Part shown: in pieces, positions 33,721 to 42,091 of the stretch
Numbering within the stretch: the first letter of the stretch is position 1
How the letters are laid out: each line of letters opens with the position of its first letter
From: Agromyces humatus
GTDB lineage: Bacteria; Actinomycetota; Actinomycetes; Actinomycetales; Microbacteriaceae
Assembly: GCF_021228295.1 (NCBI RefSeq)
Contig: NZ_JAJQPD010000005.1
Location: 1 to 64,000 of the forward strand
DNA: 64,000 bases
Direction of reading: 5' to 3'
The notes under the pieces: generated by a model
What the model was told of the DNA's origin: nothing
The model's database searches: none
Seen by the model: only the letters and a program-made list of their open reading frames with translations
Translations under genes and position numbers: made by a program

Positions 33721-34590
33721 ATGACGGATGCCGCCCTCATCGGGCGGGCGACCGCGCCCGACCTGCACGTGATGACGTACAACATCCGTCGGCGTGTCCC
33801 GGGCAATCGACCGGGCAGTCCCGACCGATGGACGACGCGCAAGCATCTCGTCGAGCGGATCCTCGCCGCCGAGCAACCCACCGTCGTCGGCGTGCAGGAG
33901 GCGCTCACCGACCAGGCCGACTTCGTGGCCGAAGCCCTCGGCCCGCGGTACCGCTGGGTCGGCGACGGCCGCGACCCCTCGGGGCGCGGGGAGAAGTGCC
34001 CGATCTACTACGACGCCGAGCGCCTCCAGATCACCGAATGGCGCCAGCGTGCGCTGTCGTCGACACCGGAGCACCACGGATCGCGATCGTGGGGCAACGT
34101 GACGCGCCGCATCCTGGTGTCGGCCGAGTTCACCGATCTCGTGACGAGCAACCGCCTGCTCGTCTTCAACACCCATCTCGACCACCTGTCGCGGCGCTCC
34201 CGGCGACACTCCGCGCACATGATCGTGCGCCTCGCGCGGGCCGCCATCGCCGCCGATCCCGACGCGGCGGTCGTCGTCCTGGGCGACTTCAACGCCGACG
34301 AGCGATCACCCGCCCACCAGACGCTCACCGACGGCGGCACGCTGCACGACGCATGGGAGGCGGCGGCGGAACAGGTCACGCCGCTGTTCGGCACCTTCTC
34401 GAACTATCGAGGCCGTCGACCCGGCGGGCGGCGCATCGACCACATCCTCGTCGGCGGCGCCGTCGAGGTGTCCCGAACCGCCATCAACGTGACGAGGTTC
34501 GACGGCAGGGCGGCATCCGACCACGAACCGGTGCAGGCGGTGCTGCGTGCGGGCTCGGGGTCCGCGGGCGGGTCTAGAGTGCTGCCATGA
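33721..34590 (+). CDS. Endonuclease/exonuclease/phosphatase-fold protein
   Basis: A 289-residue protein of the EEP superfamily (DNase I, exonuclease III and inositol-phosphatase fold). The metal and catalytic motifs are in order: MTYNIRR near residue 18, VGVQEALT near 58, NTHLDHLS near 140, VLGDFNAD near 182 and ASDHEPV near 260. There is no signal peptide. Members without extra domains cleave DNA, RNA or phosphodiester head groups, and the substrate cannot be fixed here. The stop overlaps the next gene by four bases, heading a four-gene run. Confidence 0.88.
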   Translation: MTDAALIGRATAPDLHVMTYNIRRRVPGNRPGSPDRWTTRKHLVERILAAEQPTVVGVQEALTDQADFVAEALGPRYRWVGDGRDPSGRGEKCPIYYDAERLQITEWRQRALSSTPEHHGSRSWGNVTRRILVSAEFTDLVTSNRLLVFNTHLDHLSRRSRRHSAHMIVRLARAAIAADPDAAVVVLGDFNADERSPAHQTLTDGGTLHDAWEAAAEQVTPLFGTFSNYRGRRPGGRRIDHILVGGAVEVSRTAINVTRFDGRAASDHEPVQAVLRAGSGSAGGSRVLP

Positions 34591-35186
34591 TGCGCACGGC
34601 ACTGCGTGCCCCAAGCGGTCCCGCCGAGGTGACCGCCGACGTGCTGCGCCTCCTCGCGGTGCTCAGCATCGTCGTCGCGGCCATCGGCTGGGGGCCGCTC
34701 TCGGGCCTGAGCTTCGTCGCCGTGGTCGCCGCGCTGCTCGTACCGCGGGTGTTGCGTCTGCGGCCCGCCTTCGACATCGCGTTCGGCGTCGCCGTGCTGT
34801 TCTCGACGTGGAGCAGCGTGCTGGGCGTCTACTACACGACGCGCTGGTGGGACGTGCCGATGCACTTCGTCACGAACGGGCTCTGCGCCGCGCTGCTCGT
34901 CGTGGTGCTCGTGCGGCTCGGCGTGCTCGCCGACCCAGCGACACTGCCGCATCCCAGGCTGTCCGCGACCGTGGCCACCACCGCACTCGGACTCTCGCTG
35001 GGGGTGCTCTGGGAGCTCTTCGAGTGGTTCGGCCGCTCGTTCCTCGACGACGAGATCCTGGTGGGTTACGCCGACACGCTCGGCGATCTCCTCGCCGGGG
35101 GCCTCGGGTCGCTGTCGGCGGGTCTCGCCATGACGTTCCTGATGGCTCGACCTCGTGCGCTGCCGCGACCTAGGGTGAAGGCGTGA
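34587..35186 (+). CDS. Integral membrane protein, DUF2238/YjdF-like
   Basis: A 199-residue protein with about five membrane segments. Conserved polar residues sit in or near the membrane: WDVPMHFVTNGLCAA near residue 90, LWELFEWFGRS near 140 and DTLGDLLAGGLGSL near 158. This set (His in a helix, WExxEW, DxxxDL) resembles the DUF2238/YjdF group, whose function is unknown. It overlaps both neighbours by four bases. Confidence 0.75.
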   Translation: MMRTALRAPSGPAEVTADVLRLLAVLSIVVAAIGWGPLSGLSFVAVVAALLVPRVLRLRPAFDIAFGVAVLFSTWSSVLGVYYTTRWWDVPMHFVTNGLCAALLVVVLVRLGVLADPATLPHPRLSATVATTALGLSLGVLWELFEWFGRSFLDDEILVGYADTLGDLLAGGLGSLSAGLAMTFLMARPRALPRPRVKA

Positions 35187-36418
35187 GCCCCGCCAAGGAC
35201 AATGCGACGGTGCTCGAGATCGGCGGCCGCGAGGTTCGCATCTCGAACCCCGACAAGGTCGTGTTCCCCGAGCCCGGCCTCACCAAGTTCGACCTCGTGC
35301 AGTACTACCTCGCGGTCGCCGACGGCGCCCTGCGCGGCGTCGACCGCCGGCCGATGGTGCTCAAGCGGTTCGTGAAGGGCATCTCGCAGGAGGCGTTCTT
35401 CCAGAAACGCGCGCCCGAGAAGCGGCCCGAGTGGATCGAGACCGCCACGCTGCACTACGCGTCGGGCAACTCGGCCGAAGAGGTCGTCGTGACGCATGCG
35501 GCGGCGCTCGCCTGGGTCGTGAACCTCGGCTGCATCGATCTCAACCCGCACCCCGTGCGGGCCGACGACCTCGACCACCCCGACGAACTGCGCGTCGACC
35601 TCGACCCCATGCCCGGAGTCGACTGGAGCCAGATCGTCGACGTCGCCATGGTCGCGCGCGAGGTGCTCACCGACCACGGGCTCGTCGGGTGGCCGAAGAC
35701 GTCGGGCTCACGGGGCATCCATATCTCCGCGCGCATCGAACGGCGCTGGGACTTCCGCCAGGTGCGGCACGCGGCAGAGACGCTCGCCCGCGAGGTCGAA
35801 CTGCGTGCACCGGGCCTCGCGACCGCGCGCTGGTGGAAAGAGGAACGCGGAGAGAGCGTGTTCGTCGACTTCAACCAGAACGCGAAGGATCGCACGGTGG
35901 CGTCGGCGTACTCGATCCGGCCGCTGCCCGACGCGCGCGTGTCGACGCCGCTCGACTGGAGCGAGGTGCGCGACAGCAGACCCGAGCGCTTCACCGTGGC
36001 GACGGTGCTCGAGCGGTTCGCCGAGCGCGGCGACCCCGCCGCTGGCATCGACGAGACCGTCGGCCGGCTCGACCGACTGCTGGCACTCGCCGAACAGCTC
36101 GGGCCCGCCGAGAAGGCGCCGAGCGGCGGCGACGGGTTGGGCCGGCGGCAGTCGAGCATGCCGCTCATCGAGATCGCCAGGGCCAAGACGAAGCCCGAGG
36201 CACTCGAGGGGCTCGAGCGATGGAAGGCCCGGCACGCCGACGTCGTCGCGCTGCTGCAGCCGGCCGACGTGCTCGTCGACGGCATGCGGGGCAGCTCGTC
36301 GCTCTGGTACCGCATCCGGGTGAACCTGCAGCACGTCCCCGAGGCGCAGCGCCCGGCACAGGAGCCGCTCGAGATCGACTACGACCCGTGGGCGGGCAAG
36401 GAGTGGACCCGCTCGTGA
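35183..36418 (+). CDS. LigD-type polymerase/primase domain protein, stand-alone
   Basis: A 411-residue protein built on the archaeo-eukaryotic primase fold found in bacterial LigD, here without ligase or nuclease domains. Motifs are VVFPEPGLTKFDLVQYY near 25, the catalytic pair in LRVDLDPMPG near 140, KTSGSRGIHISARI near 175 and FVDFNQNAKDRTVASAYS near 228 followed by PVSTPL-like RVSTPLDW. The last 110 residues are an extra domain of unknown role. Such proteins fill short gaps or add ribonucleotides in Ku-dependent end joining; no Ku gene is in the window. GTG start overlaps the gene before. Confidence 0.88.
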   Translation: MSPAKDNATVLEIGGREVRISNPDKVVFPEPGLTKFDLVQYYLAVADGALRGVDRRPMVLKRFVKGISQEAFFQKRAPEKRPEWIETATLHYASGNSAEEVVVTHAAALAWVVNLGCIDLNPHPVRADDLDHPDELRVDLDPMPGVDWSQIVDVAMVAREVLTDHGLVGWPKTSGSRGIHISARIERRWDFRQVRHAAETLAREVELRAPGLATARWWKEERGESVFVDFNQNAKDRTVASAYSIRPLPDARVSTPLDWSEVRDSRPERFTVATVLERFAERGDPAAGIDETVGRLDRLLALAEQLGPAEKAPSGGDGLGRRQSSMPLIEIARAKTKPEALEGLERWKARHADVVALLQPADVLVDGMRGSSSLWYRIRVNLQHVPEAQRPAQEPLEIDYDPWAGKEWTRS

Positions 36419-37290
36419 GCGACCTGGGGCCGGTGAATCCCGGTCACGCCGAAGAGGCCGCCTGGGTGCGACGCTGGCGCCTGCGACCCGACGCCGATCC
36501 CGTCACGACCTCGTCGAGCACGCTCATCCCGGTGCGCACCGAGGTCGGCGAGCCGGCGATGCTCAAGCTCGCGCAGTCCGACGAAGAGGCGCGCGGCGCC
36601 GACCTGCTCGTCGCGCTCGGCGGCCGCGGCGCCGCCCGGGTCCTCGAGCGCGACGGTGCAGCGGTGCTGCTCGAGCGAGCCACCGGTGGTCGCGACCTCG
36701 TGCGCCTGGTCGAGGCGGGTCATGACGACGAGGCCACGCGCATCCTCTGCGCCGCCGCCGACCTCATCCACGATGCATCCGCGGCCGTGCTCGCGTCCGA
36801 CGACCCGCCCGGGCTCATCGGGCTGCCGACCTGGTTCCGGCACCTGTTCTCGAACGCCGACGGTCTCAGTGCGTTCCATCGGCGCGGTGCCGACACGGCC
36901 GCGAGGCTGCTCGACGCCCAGCGCCCGGCCGTCGTGCTGCACGGCGACCTGCACCACGGCAACGTGCTCGACTTCGGCGAGCGCGGCTGGCTCGCGATCG
37001 ATCCCAAGGGCCTTCTCGGCGAGGCCGCGTTCGACTACTGCAACCTGCTCTGCAATCCCTCGCACGAGCGGGCGCTGCGACCCGGCCGCCTCGAGCGGCA
37101 GGTCGGCGTGGTCGTCGCCGCGACCGGTCTCGAAGCAGCGCGGCTCGCCGACTGGCTCGTGGCGTGGTGCGCGCTCTCGTCGACGTGGTTCGAGATCGAC
37201 GGCGATCCGCGGCTCGCGGCATCGGCGATGGCGATCGGCGAGCGGGCGCTCGAGCTGCGGCGCGATGTGGGAATCAGCGGGCGAGCGTGA
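36415..37290 (+). CDS. Aminoglycoside/hydroxyurea phosphotransferase-like kinase (APH(6) family)
   Basis: A 291-residue kinase-fold protein of the StrB/APH(6) and hydroxyurea-kinase family. The catalytic loop is VVLHGDLHHGNVLDF near residue 180 and the metal-binding DPKGLLGEAAFDYCN near 195. The N-lobe lacks a clear Gly-rich loop but has ATP-lobe segments such as EPAMLKLAQSDEEARG. Family members phosphorylate streptomycin or act on unknown metabolites; true resistance is unproven. The GTG overlaps the polymerase gene by four bases, and its 3' end overlaps the convergent racemase gene by 17 bases. Confidence 0.85.
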   Translation: MSDLGPVNPGHAEEAAWVRRWRLRPDADPVTTSSSTLIPVRTEVGEPAMLKLAQSDEEARGADLLVALGGRGAARVLERDGAAVLLERATGGRDLVRLVEAGHDDEATRILCAAADLIHDASAAVLASDDPPGLIGLPTWFRHLFSNADGLSAFHRRGADTAARLLDAQRPAVVLHGDLHHGNVLDFGERGWLAIDPKGLLGEAAFDYCNLLCNPSHERALRPGRLERQVGVVVAATGLEAARLADWLVAWCALSSTWFEIDGDPRLAASAMAIGERALELRRDVGISGRA

Positions 37291-38470
37291 CGGGTTGCGC
37301 CGGCGCCCACGCGCGCAGCAGTTCGTCGCGCACGGTGACACCCGTGCCCGGGCCATCGGGAACCCGCAACTGGCCGTGGTGCTCGCCGGTGCCCAGCACG
37401 AACGGTTCGGTGAGGTCTTCGGCGTAGTAGCGCGACGACGCCGACGTGTCGCCGGGCAGCACGAACCCCGGCAGCGCGGCCAGGGCGACGTTCGCGGCGC
37501 GGCCGACGCCGGTCTCGAGCATGCCGCCGCACCAGGCCGGCACGTCGAGCTCGCAGCAGACGTCATGCACGCGCAGCGCCTCGAGGTAGCCGCCCATGCG
37601 GCCGGGCTTGATGTTGATGATCGACGTGGCGCCCCGCTCGATCGCGTCGATCGCCGTCGAGACGCCGAGGATCGACTCGTCGAGGCACACGGGCGTGTCG
37701 CACTCGGCGGCGAGTCGCGCGTGCGTCGCGAGGTCCTCTTCGGCGAACGGCTGCTCGATGAGCAGCAGGTCGAGATCGTCGAGGCGCGCGAGCAGCGGGA
37801 TGTCGTCGGCCGTGTAGGCCGTGTTCGCGTCGACCTGCAGCATGCCGGCGGGGCCCATGAGCTCGCGCACCGCGCCGACCGGCACGAGATCCCATCCGGG
37901 CCGGATCTTCAGCTTGATGCGCCGGTACCCCTCCTCGAGGTACCCGGTGACCTCGTCGAGGAGCTCTTCGAGGGTCGGCGCGATGCCGACCGACACGCCG
38001 CAGTCGACCCAGTCGCGCTCAGCCCCGAACGCCTCCCCCATCGACCGCCCCTGCGCCCGCAGCTCGGCGTCGAGCACCGCCGCCTCGAGTGCGCCCTTCG
38101 CCATGCGATGCCCCGCGACGAACGCCAGCGCGGGCGCGACCGCGGCTGCGAGCGGCACCGATGCGCCACGGGGCATCGGGTCGCGAGACACCGCCCGCCC
38201 GTCGACGCGCAGCCGGCCGAGCAGCGCCGGGCCGAGATGCCGTTCGATGACGGATGCCGCGCCGTCGACGTACTCCGACGAGTAGAACGGGTCGCGACCG
38301 GCCACGCACTCGCCCCAGCCGTCGCCCGCGTCGGTGCGCACGCGCACCATGAGCACCTCGCGCACCGTCTCGCGGCCGAAGCTCGTCTCGAACGGGCGTA
38401 CGAGCGGCACTTCGATGCGGTGCAGCTCGATCGCCTCGATGCGGGGCGCGTCGGGGATGGTGTCGCTCAT
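37274..38470 (-). CDS. Enolase-superfamily N-succinylamino acid racemase/o-succinylbenzoate synthase-like
   Basis: A 398-residue enolase-superfamily protein of the MLE/OSBS subgroup. The capping domain begins IELHRIEVPLVRPFETSFGRE. The barrel has the catalytic KLKIRPG (KxK near residue 175), metal ligands in LQVDANTAYT, LLIEQPF and CLDES, and the opposite Lys in NIKPGRMGG, the arrangement shared by menaquinone-pathway OSBS and N-succinylamino acid racemase. The neighbours (GNAT and saccharopine dehydrogenase-like, all overlapping) are not menaquinone genes, which favours the racemase role. It is the last gene of the operon. Confidence 0.86.
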   Translation of the reverse strand: MSDTIPDAPRIEAIELHRIEVPLVRPFETSFGRETVREVLMVRVRTDAGDGWGECVAGRDPFYSSEYVDGAASVIERHLGPALLGRLRVDGRAVSRDPMPRGASVPLAAAVAPALAFVAGHRMAKGALEAAVLDAELRAQGRSMGEAFGAERDWVDCGVSVGIAPTLEELLDEVTGYLEEGYRRIKLKIRPGWDLVPVGAVRELMGPAGMLQVDANTAYTADDIPLLARLDDLDLLLIEQPFAEEDLATHARLAAECDTPVCLDESILGVSTAIDAIERGATSIINIKPGRMGGYLEALRVHDVCCELDVPAWCGGMLETGVGRAANVALAALPGFVLPGDTSASSRYYAEDLTEPFVLGTGEHHGQLRVPDGPGTGVTVRDELLRAWAPAQPVTLAR

Positions 38471-39363
38471 CGGGCCTCCCGGTCGGGGTCGTCGGTCGTG
38501 AAGACGTAGTCGCCCGCGGCGTCGAGCTCGACGCGGAGCCCCTGGCCGCGGTCGCCCAACGCGGCGAAGGCGGCCCGGGACAGCTCACGCAGGCGCGCCG
38601 CCTCTGCCGGGTCATCCGCTCGCAGTCCCTCGAAATCGGGGACGAGCGCGAGGCCGCCGCGCGCCGACCACGCCGGCTGCGATTCTCGGGCGAGCGCACG
38701 CGTCGTGCGCGGCGAGTCGAGGCGCCAGCGCACCTCGAAGCGGTCGCTGCGGTCGGCGCCTGTGATGGCGTCGTCGAGCCGGCCGTAGAAGTCGGGGTGG
38801 AACGCGATGACCTCGGCACCGAGGCGCACGAGGTTCATGCGGGCGTTGCGGCGGATGAGGGGATCGTAGGTCCAGCGCACCTCGGCGACGCCGTGTTCGA
38901 GGCAGATCGCGCGCTGGCGCAGCTTCAGGGCCAGGCCGATGCCCCGGCCGCGCGCGACCGGGTCGACGGCGTTCATATGGGAGTGCAGGTGCACGCCGTC
39001 GCCCCAGCCGAGGAAGCCGAGGAGCGCGCCGAGGGCCGGGGCCGGGGGCGGGCGGGGCGGATCTGCGGGGTTTCGAGACGCGTCCTCCTGCGGCGGGCGC
39101 GCCTCGACCCGCCCGTTCCGGGTCGCCGGCTCGGTCGGCACTGCGATGAGCAACGTGTTGCCCGCGTGATCGAGCGCCTGGAGGATCGACCTGTCGGGTC
39201 CGCGGCCCTCACCCCAGGTCACCGTGAAGCGGTCGAGCACGGCGTCGAGCTCATCACCCACGGCCGGGCGCGTGATGACGGCGGCGCGCCGGTCGGCGAC
39301 ATCCGCCGCCTCATGCGCCTCGCGAACGATCGCGGCGACGACGTGGGGCGTAGCGGCGGTCAC
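38467..39363 (-). CDS. GNAT-family acyltransferase (racemase operon)
   Basis: A 298-residue acyltransferase. The acyl-CoA loop is VDPVARGRGIGLALKLRQRA near residue 145, and TYDPLIRRNARMNLVRLGAEV follows, a pattern seen in GNATs found beside N-succinylamino acid racemases. The C-terminal 100 residues form an extra domain. A Pro/Arg-rich insert near residues 82-112 is encoded by a degenerate palindromic repeat (GTTTCGAGACGCG to GCCTCGACCCG). GTG at 39363 overlaps the dehydrogenase gene and its stop overlaps the racemase start. Succinyl transfer to amino acids is inferred. Confidence 0.8.
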   Translation of the reverse strand: MTAATPHVVAAIVREAHEAADVADRRAAVITRPAVGDELDAVLDRFTVTWGEGRGPDRSILQALDHAGNTLLIAVPTEPATRNGRVEARPPQEDASRNPADPPRPPPAPALGALLGFLGWGDGVHLHSHMNAVDPVARGRGIGLALKLRQRAICLEHGVAEVRWTYDPLIRRNARMNLVRLGAEVIAFHPDFYGRLDDAITGADRSDRFEVRWRLDSPRTTRALARESQPAWSARGGLALVPDFEGLRADDPAEAARLRELSRAAFAALGDRGQGLRVELDAAGDYVFTTDDPDREAR

Positions 39364-40634
39364 GCGGCCCGGTCCTCGATGCGCCACGCCTGGCCGTAGC
39401 CGCCGTCGGTGACGGGACGTGCCATGAGCTCGAGGAACGGCGCGGCATCGAACGCCTCGGGTCCGAGCACGCCGCGGCCCGCCCAGACGCCGGTCGCGAG
39501 CAGTTCGAGCGCGATCACCGGGTTGAGTGCGGTCTGCCACACGACGCACTGGCTCTCGTACTCGCGCATCGTCCACTCGTTGTCGGCGACGTGATAGAGG
39601 TACGACGACCGCGGCGCGCCGTCGGTGCCCGTGCCCGTGACCCACAGGCCGGCACACGTCTTGCCCGTCATGCGCGGACCGATCGTGGCCGGATCGGGCA
39701 GCGATGCCGCGACCACGTCACGCGGGGCGACATGCACCGGCCCGTTCTCGCTGCGCACCCGCACCGGGCTCGTCGAATCGAGCCCGAGCAGGTGCAGCAC
39801 CTGCAGCACGTTGATGAACTCGGCACCCAGACCGTACTTGAACGTCACGCGCTTCGCGTCGACCCAGCGCGGCATGAGCAGCACCTCTTCGTGCTCGACG
39901 TTCACGCACTCGACCGGCCCGATGCCCTCGGGGAACTCGAACACCTCGGGCTCGCTGAAGGGCGGCGTCGTGTACCAGCCGGCGTCCTCCTCCCAGATCA
40001 CGGGCGGATTCAGGCACTCCTCGATCGTCGTCCAGATCGAGAACGACGGGGCGAAGATCTCGTTGCCCTCGTCGTCGGTCACGACGAGGTTCGCGCCGTC
40101 GCGCACCCCGAGCTCGTCGATGTCGCTGAAGAGGTGGTCGGCGGCGAAGCGGGCGAACACGTCGCTCAGCCCCGGCTCGACACCCATGCCGACGAGGGCG
40201 AGCCGCCCCGCGGCATCCCAATCGGTGGTCTGCGCGAACTGGTCGTCGCCGAGCTTCACGCCCGTCTTCTCGTAGGGGTCGGTCGGATGCGGCTCGCTGA
40301 GGCTCATCGCCATGTCGAGGTAGTCGGCGCCGGCCGCGAGCGCGCCCGAGAAGATCGCCGGCACGAACTTCGGCTCGACCGCGTTCATCACGTGGGTCGC
40401 CGCATGTTCGCGAGCGACGGATGCCACGACCTCGGGATCGGATGCATCGATCTGCGCCGTGGCGAACCGGGCTGCGACCTCGTCGCCGTGCCTCGCCCTG
40501 ATCCACTCGACCGTGCGTTGCGCACGGGACTCGTCGTAGTCGCTCACCACCAGCAGCTCGTAGAAGTCGCGGCGGGCCGCGATCTTGGCGATGGCGTCTC
40601 CGACGCCTCCGGCGCCGACGAGGAGGATGCGCAT
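39360..40634 (-). CDS. Saccharopine dehydrogenase-like protein
   Basis: A 424-residue NAD(P)-dependent enzyme of the saccharopine dehydrogenase family. The Rossmann start is MRILLVGAGGVGDAIAKIAA, followed by the family's long C-terminal domain with VGMGVEPGLSDVFA near residue 148, PVECVNVEHEEVLLMPRWV near 240 and KTCAGLWVTG near 325. Relatives split or make imine bonds between lysine-like amino acids and keto acids, or act in carboxynorspermidine synthesis. It heads the operon with the acyltransferase and the racemase. The ATG follows AGGAGGATGC. Confidence 0.86.
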   Translation of the reverse strand: MRILLVGAGGVGDAIAKIAARRDFYELLVVSDYDESRAQRTVEWIRARHGDEVAARFATAQIDASDPEVVASVAREHAATHVMNAVEPKFVPAIFSGALAAGADYLDMAMSLSEPHPTDPYEKTGVKLGDDQFAQTTDWDAAGRLALVGMGVEPGLSDVFARFAADHLFSDIDELGVRDGANLVVTDDEGNEIFAPSFSIWTTIEECLNPPVIWEEDAGWYTTPPFSEPEVFEFPEGIGPVECVNVEHEEVLLMPRWVDAKRVTFKYGLGAEFINVLQVLHLLGLDSTSPVRVRSENGPVHVAPRDVVAASLPDPATIGPRMTGKTCAGLWVTGTGTDGAPRSSYLYHVADNEWTMREYESQCVVWQTALNPVIALELLATGVWAGRGVLGPEAFDAAPFLELMARPVTDGGYGQAWRIEDRAA

Positions 40635-40727
40635 GCCTCGACGCTAGCGTGGCAGCGCCCCGCGGTCGAGGGTCGGGGTGGGCGCATGCCCGGGCTCCCG
40701 CGCACCTCCGCCTACCCGCCATCCGAG

Positions 40728-40764
40728 CCACAGCAGGAACTTCTGGCCAACCCTCGGCGTGTCG
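40728..40764 (-). repeat. Second dispersed repeat family, copy C
   Basis: On the minus strand CGACACGCCG, an 11-base middle, then CCAGAAGTTCCTGC and TGTGG. It matches the 20367-20402 and 41976-42012 copies in both ends, with a variable middle. It lies in the gap between two genes. Confidence 0.7.
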
Positions 40765-40809
40765 TGCCGCTCGATCGGGCTCGCACGGCGATTCATCCTG
40801 TTGTGGCCG

Positions 40810-40840
40810 GCCGAACGACCGAGGTTGCGGGTCGTTCGGC
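40810..40840 (-). terminator. Perfect hairpin after the AbiEi/Vsr-like gene
   Basis: GCCGAACGACC (40810-40820) pairs completely with GGTCGTTCGGC (40830-40840) around a 9-base loop, one base beyond the stop codon of the gene on the minus strand. There is no T-run, so it is a likely but atypical terminator or RNA-stability hairpin. Confidence 0.65.
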
Positions 40841-40841
40841 G

Positions 40842-41804
40842 TCACGCGACGGGCGGCAACCCACGGTGCCGGCGCACGATCTTCGCATCCTCGACGACGC
40901 GGGCCACCGCGGCGAAGGTCACCGGCCACTCGTCGAGCACGTGCTTCGCACTCGGCCGCACGACGGGGATGCCGAACGCCTGCCCGACGAGCGACCGATC
41001 GCGATCGGCGAAGAACTCCGCGGCGCTCGAATGGAATCCACGGCCATCCACCTCGAACAGGACGCATCCATCGATGAGCCCGTCGAACCTCCCGAAGCCC
41101 GTGAGGTCGACCTGCGGCTCGACGTGGAACCCGCTCCGCGACATCCGTCGAACGAACAGGCTCTCGACGCCCGACTCCGGCATGCCGGTGAAGCGGTCGA
41201 CGAGCGTGGCGGATGCGCTCGGCAGGGTCGCCAGCACGGCATGGACCTCACGACGGGTGAGCACGCGCTCGTGGAGCACCGAATCGATCACCGCGCTCGC
41301 GTGCTCGGCGTCCATGCAGCGCACGGCCGCGGCCAGCGCGGTCTGCGGCGAGTCGATCCAGTCGAGGGCGCGCCGCGGGGCGATCTCGCGAGCCCAGTGC
41401 ACGCGGGGTGGCGCATCAGGTGCGAGAAGGACCTTGCGCGAACGGCGCTTCCGATTCGGCACCGACGGATGCCACACACCGGGGTTCGCGACCTCGAGCT
41501 TCTCGGATGGGGCAACGAGTCGCGACGCCGTGCGCGGCACGCGGAGATGCAGCCTCTCGTCGACGCCCGCCCACACGCCGAAGCGACGGAGGGCGGACGA
41601 GCATCCGATGCGGCTGCCGACCGTGATCGCGCGGAGCTGGTCCGGATCGGCGAGCGGCGAAGCGACCCAGCCGCGCCGGGGTCGGCTGACCAGTCCCGAT
41701 GCGACGGCTGCGTACAGATCGGCCTCGCGGATGCCCCGTGCCCGCAACGTCGTGGCGCGTGCGACCTCGCCGAGGACGGTGAGTTCGGCGAGAAGATCGG
41801 GCAT
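40842..41804 (-). CDS. AbiEi-like N-terminal plus Vsr/DUF559-like nuclease-fold protein
   Basis: A 320-residue protein common in actinobacteria. The N-terminus (MPDLLAELTVLGEVARATTL then LYAAVASGLVSRPRRGWVA) is a winged helix-turn-helix like AbiEi antitoxins. The C-terminal 100 residues resemble the very-short-patch repair/DUF559 nuclease fold: GMPESGVESLFVRRMSRSG, then VDLTGFGRFDGLID with an Asp, LFEVDGRGFHSS and VRPSAKHVL. The Glu and Asp expected for metal binding are present. No AbiEii toxin is beside it. Starts at 41846 or 41921 would add up to 39 residues. Function is unknown. Confidence 0.78.
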   Translation of the reverse strand: MPDLLAELTVLGEVARATTLRARGIREADLYAAVASGLVSRPRRGWVASPLADPDQLRAITVGSRIGCSSALRRFGVWAGVDERLHLRVPRTASRLVAPSEKLEVANPGVWHPSVPNRKRRSRKVLLAPDAPPRVHWAREIAPRRALDWIDSPQTALAAAVRCMDAEHASAVIDSVLHERVLTRREVHAVLATLPSASATLVDRFTGMPESGVESLFVRRMSRSGFHVEPQVDLTGFGRFDGLIDGCVLFEVDGRGFHSSAAEFFADRDRSLVGQAFGIPVVRPSAKHVLDEWPVTFAAVARVVEDAKIVRRHRGLPPVA

Positions 41805-41933
41805 GACCACATCGTGCGGCAGCGCGCCGGCCCATTGGGCGGACATCGCGACACCGGGGACGGGGCTCCGACGACCGGGACCCGGGAGGACGAGTGCAGG
41901 CAGGCGGGCTGCGGATTCCACGCGTGGTCAGAG

Positions 41934-42012
41934 CCAGTGCAGGAACATCCGCGTCTGTGCTGGCGCGCCGGGGCGCGACACGCCGCAGGGGAACCAGAGG
42001 TTCCTGCATTGG
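41934..42012. repeat. Second dispersed repeat family, copy B, with inverted flank
   Basis: CCAGTGCAGGAAC (41934-41946) and GTTCCTGCATTGG (42000-42012) are inverted, enclosing CGACACGCCG (41976). The element would fold as one hairpin of about 79 bases. It lies between the AbiEi/Vsr-like gene and the uricase stop. In the rest of this 287-base gap I see no gene. Confidence 0.72.
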
Positions 42013-42091
42013 CCGACGAGCGAAGAGTGGGTTTCGGGAGCGAACCATGGGGATGGATCGGGCGAGGACGACCCCGCGGAGCGGACGGGCG

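Noticed and set aside
36415-37290. Calling the kinase a streptomycin-resistance gene
   Set aside because: The family match is to the broad APH(6)/hydroxyurea-kinase group; genomic context shows no antibiotic link, so only the family is stated.
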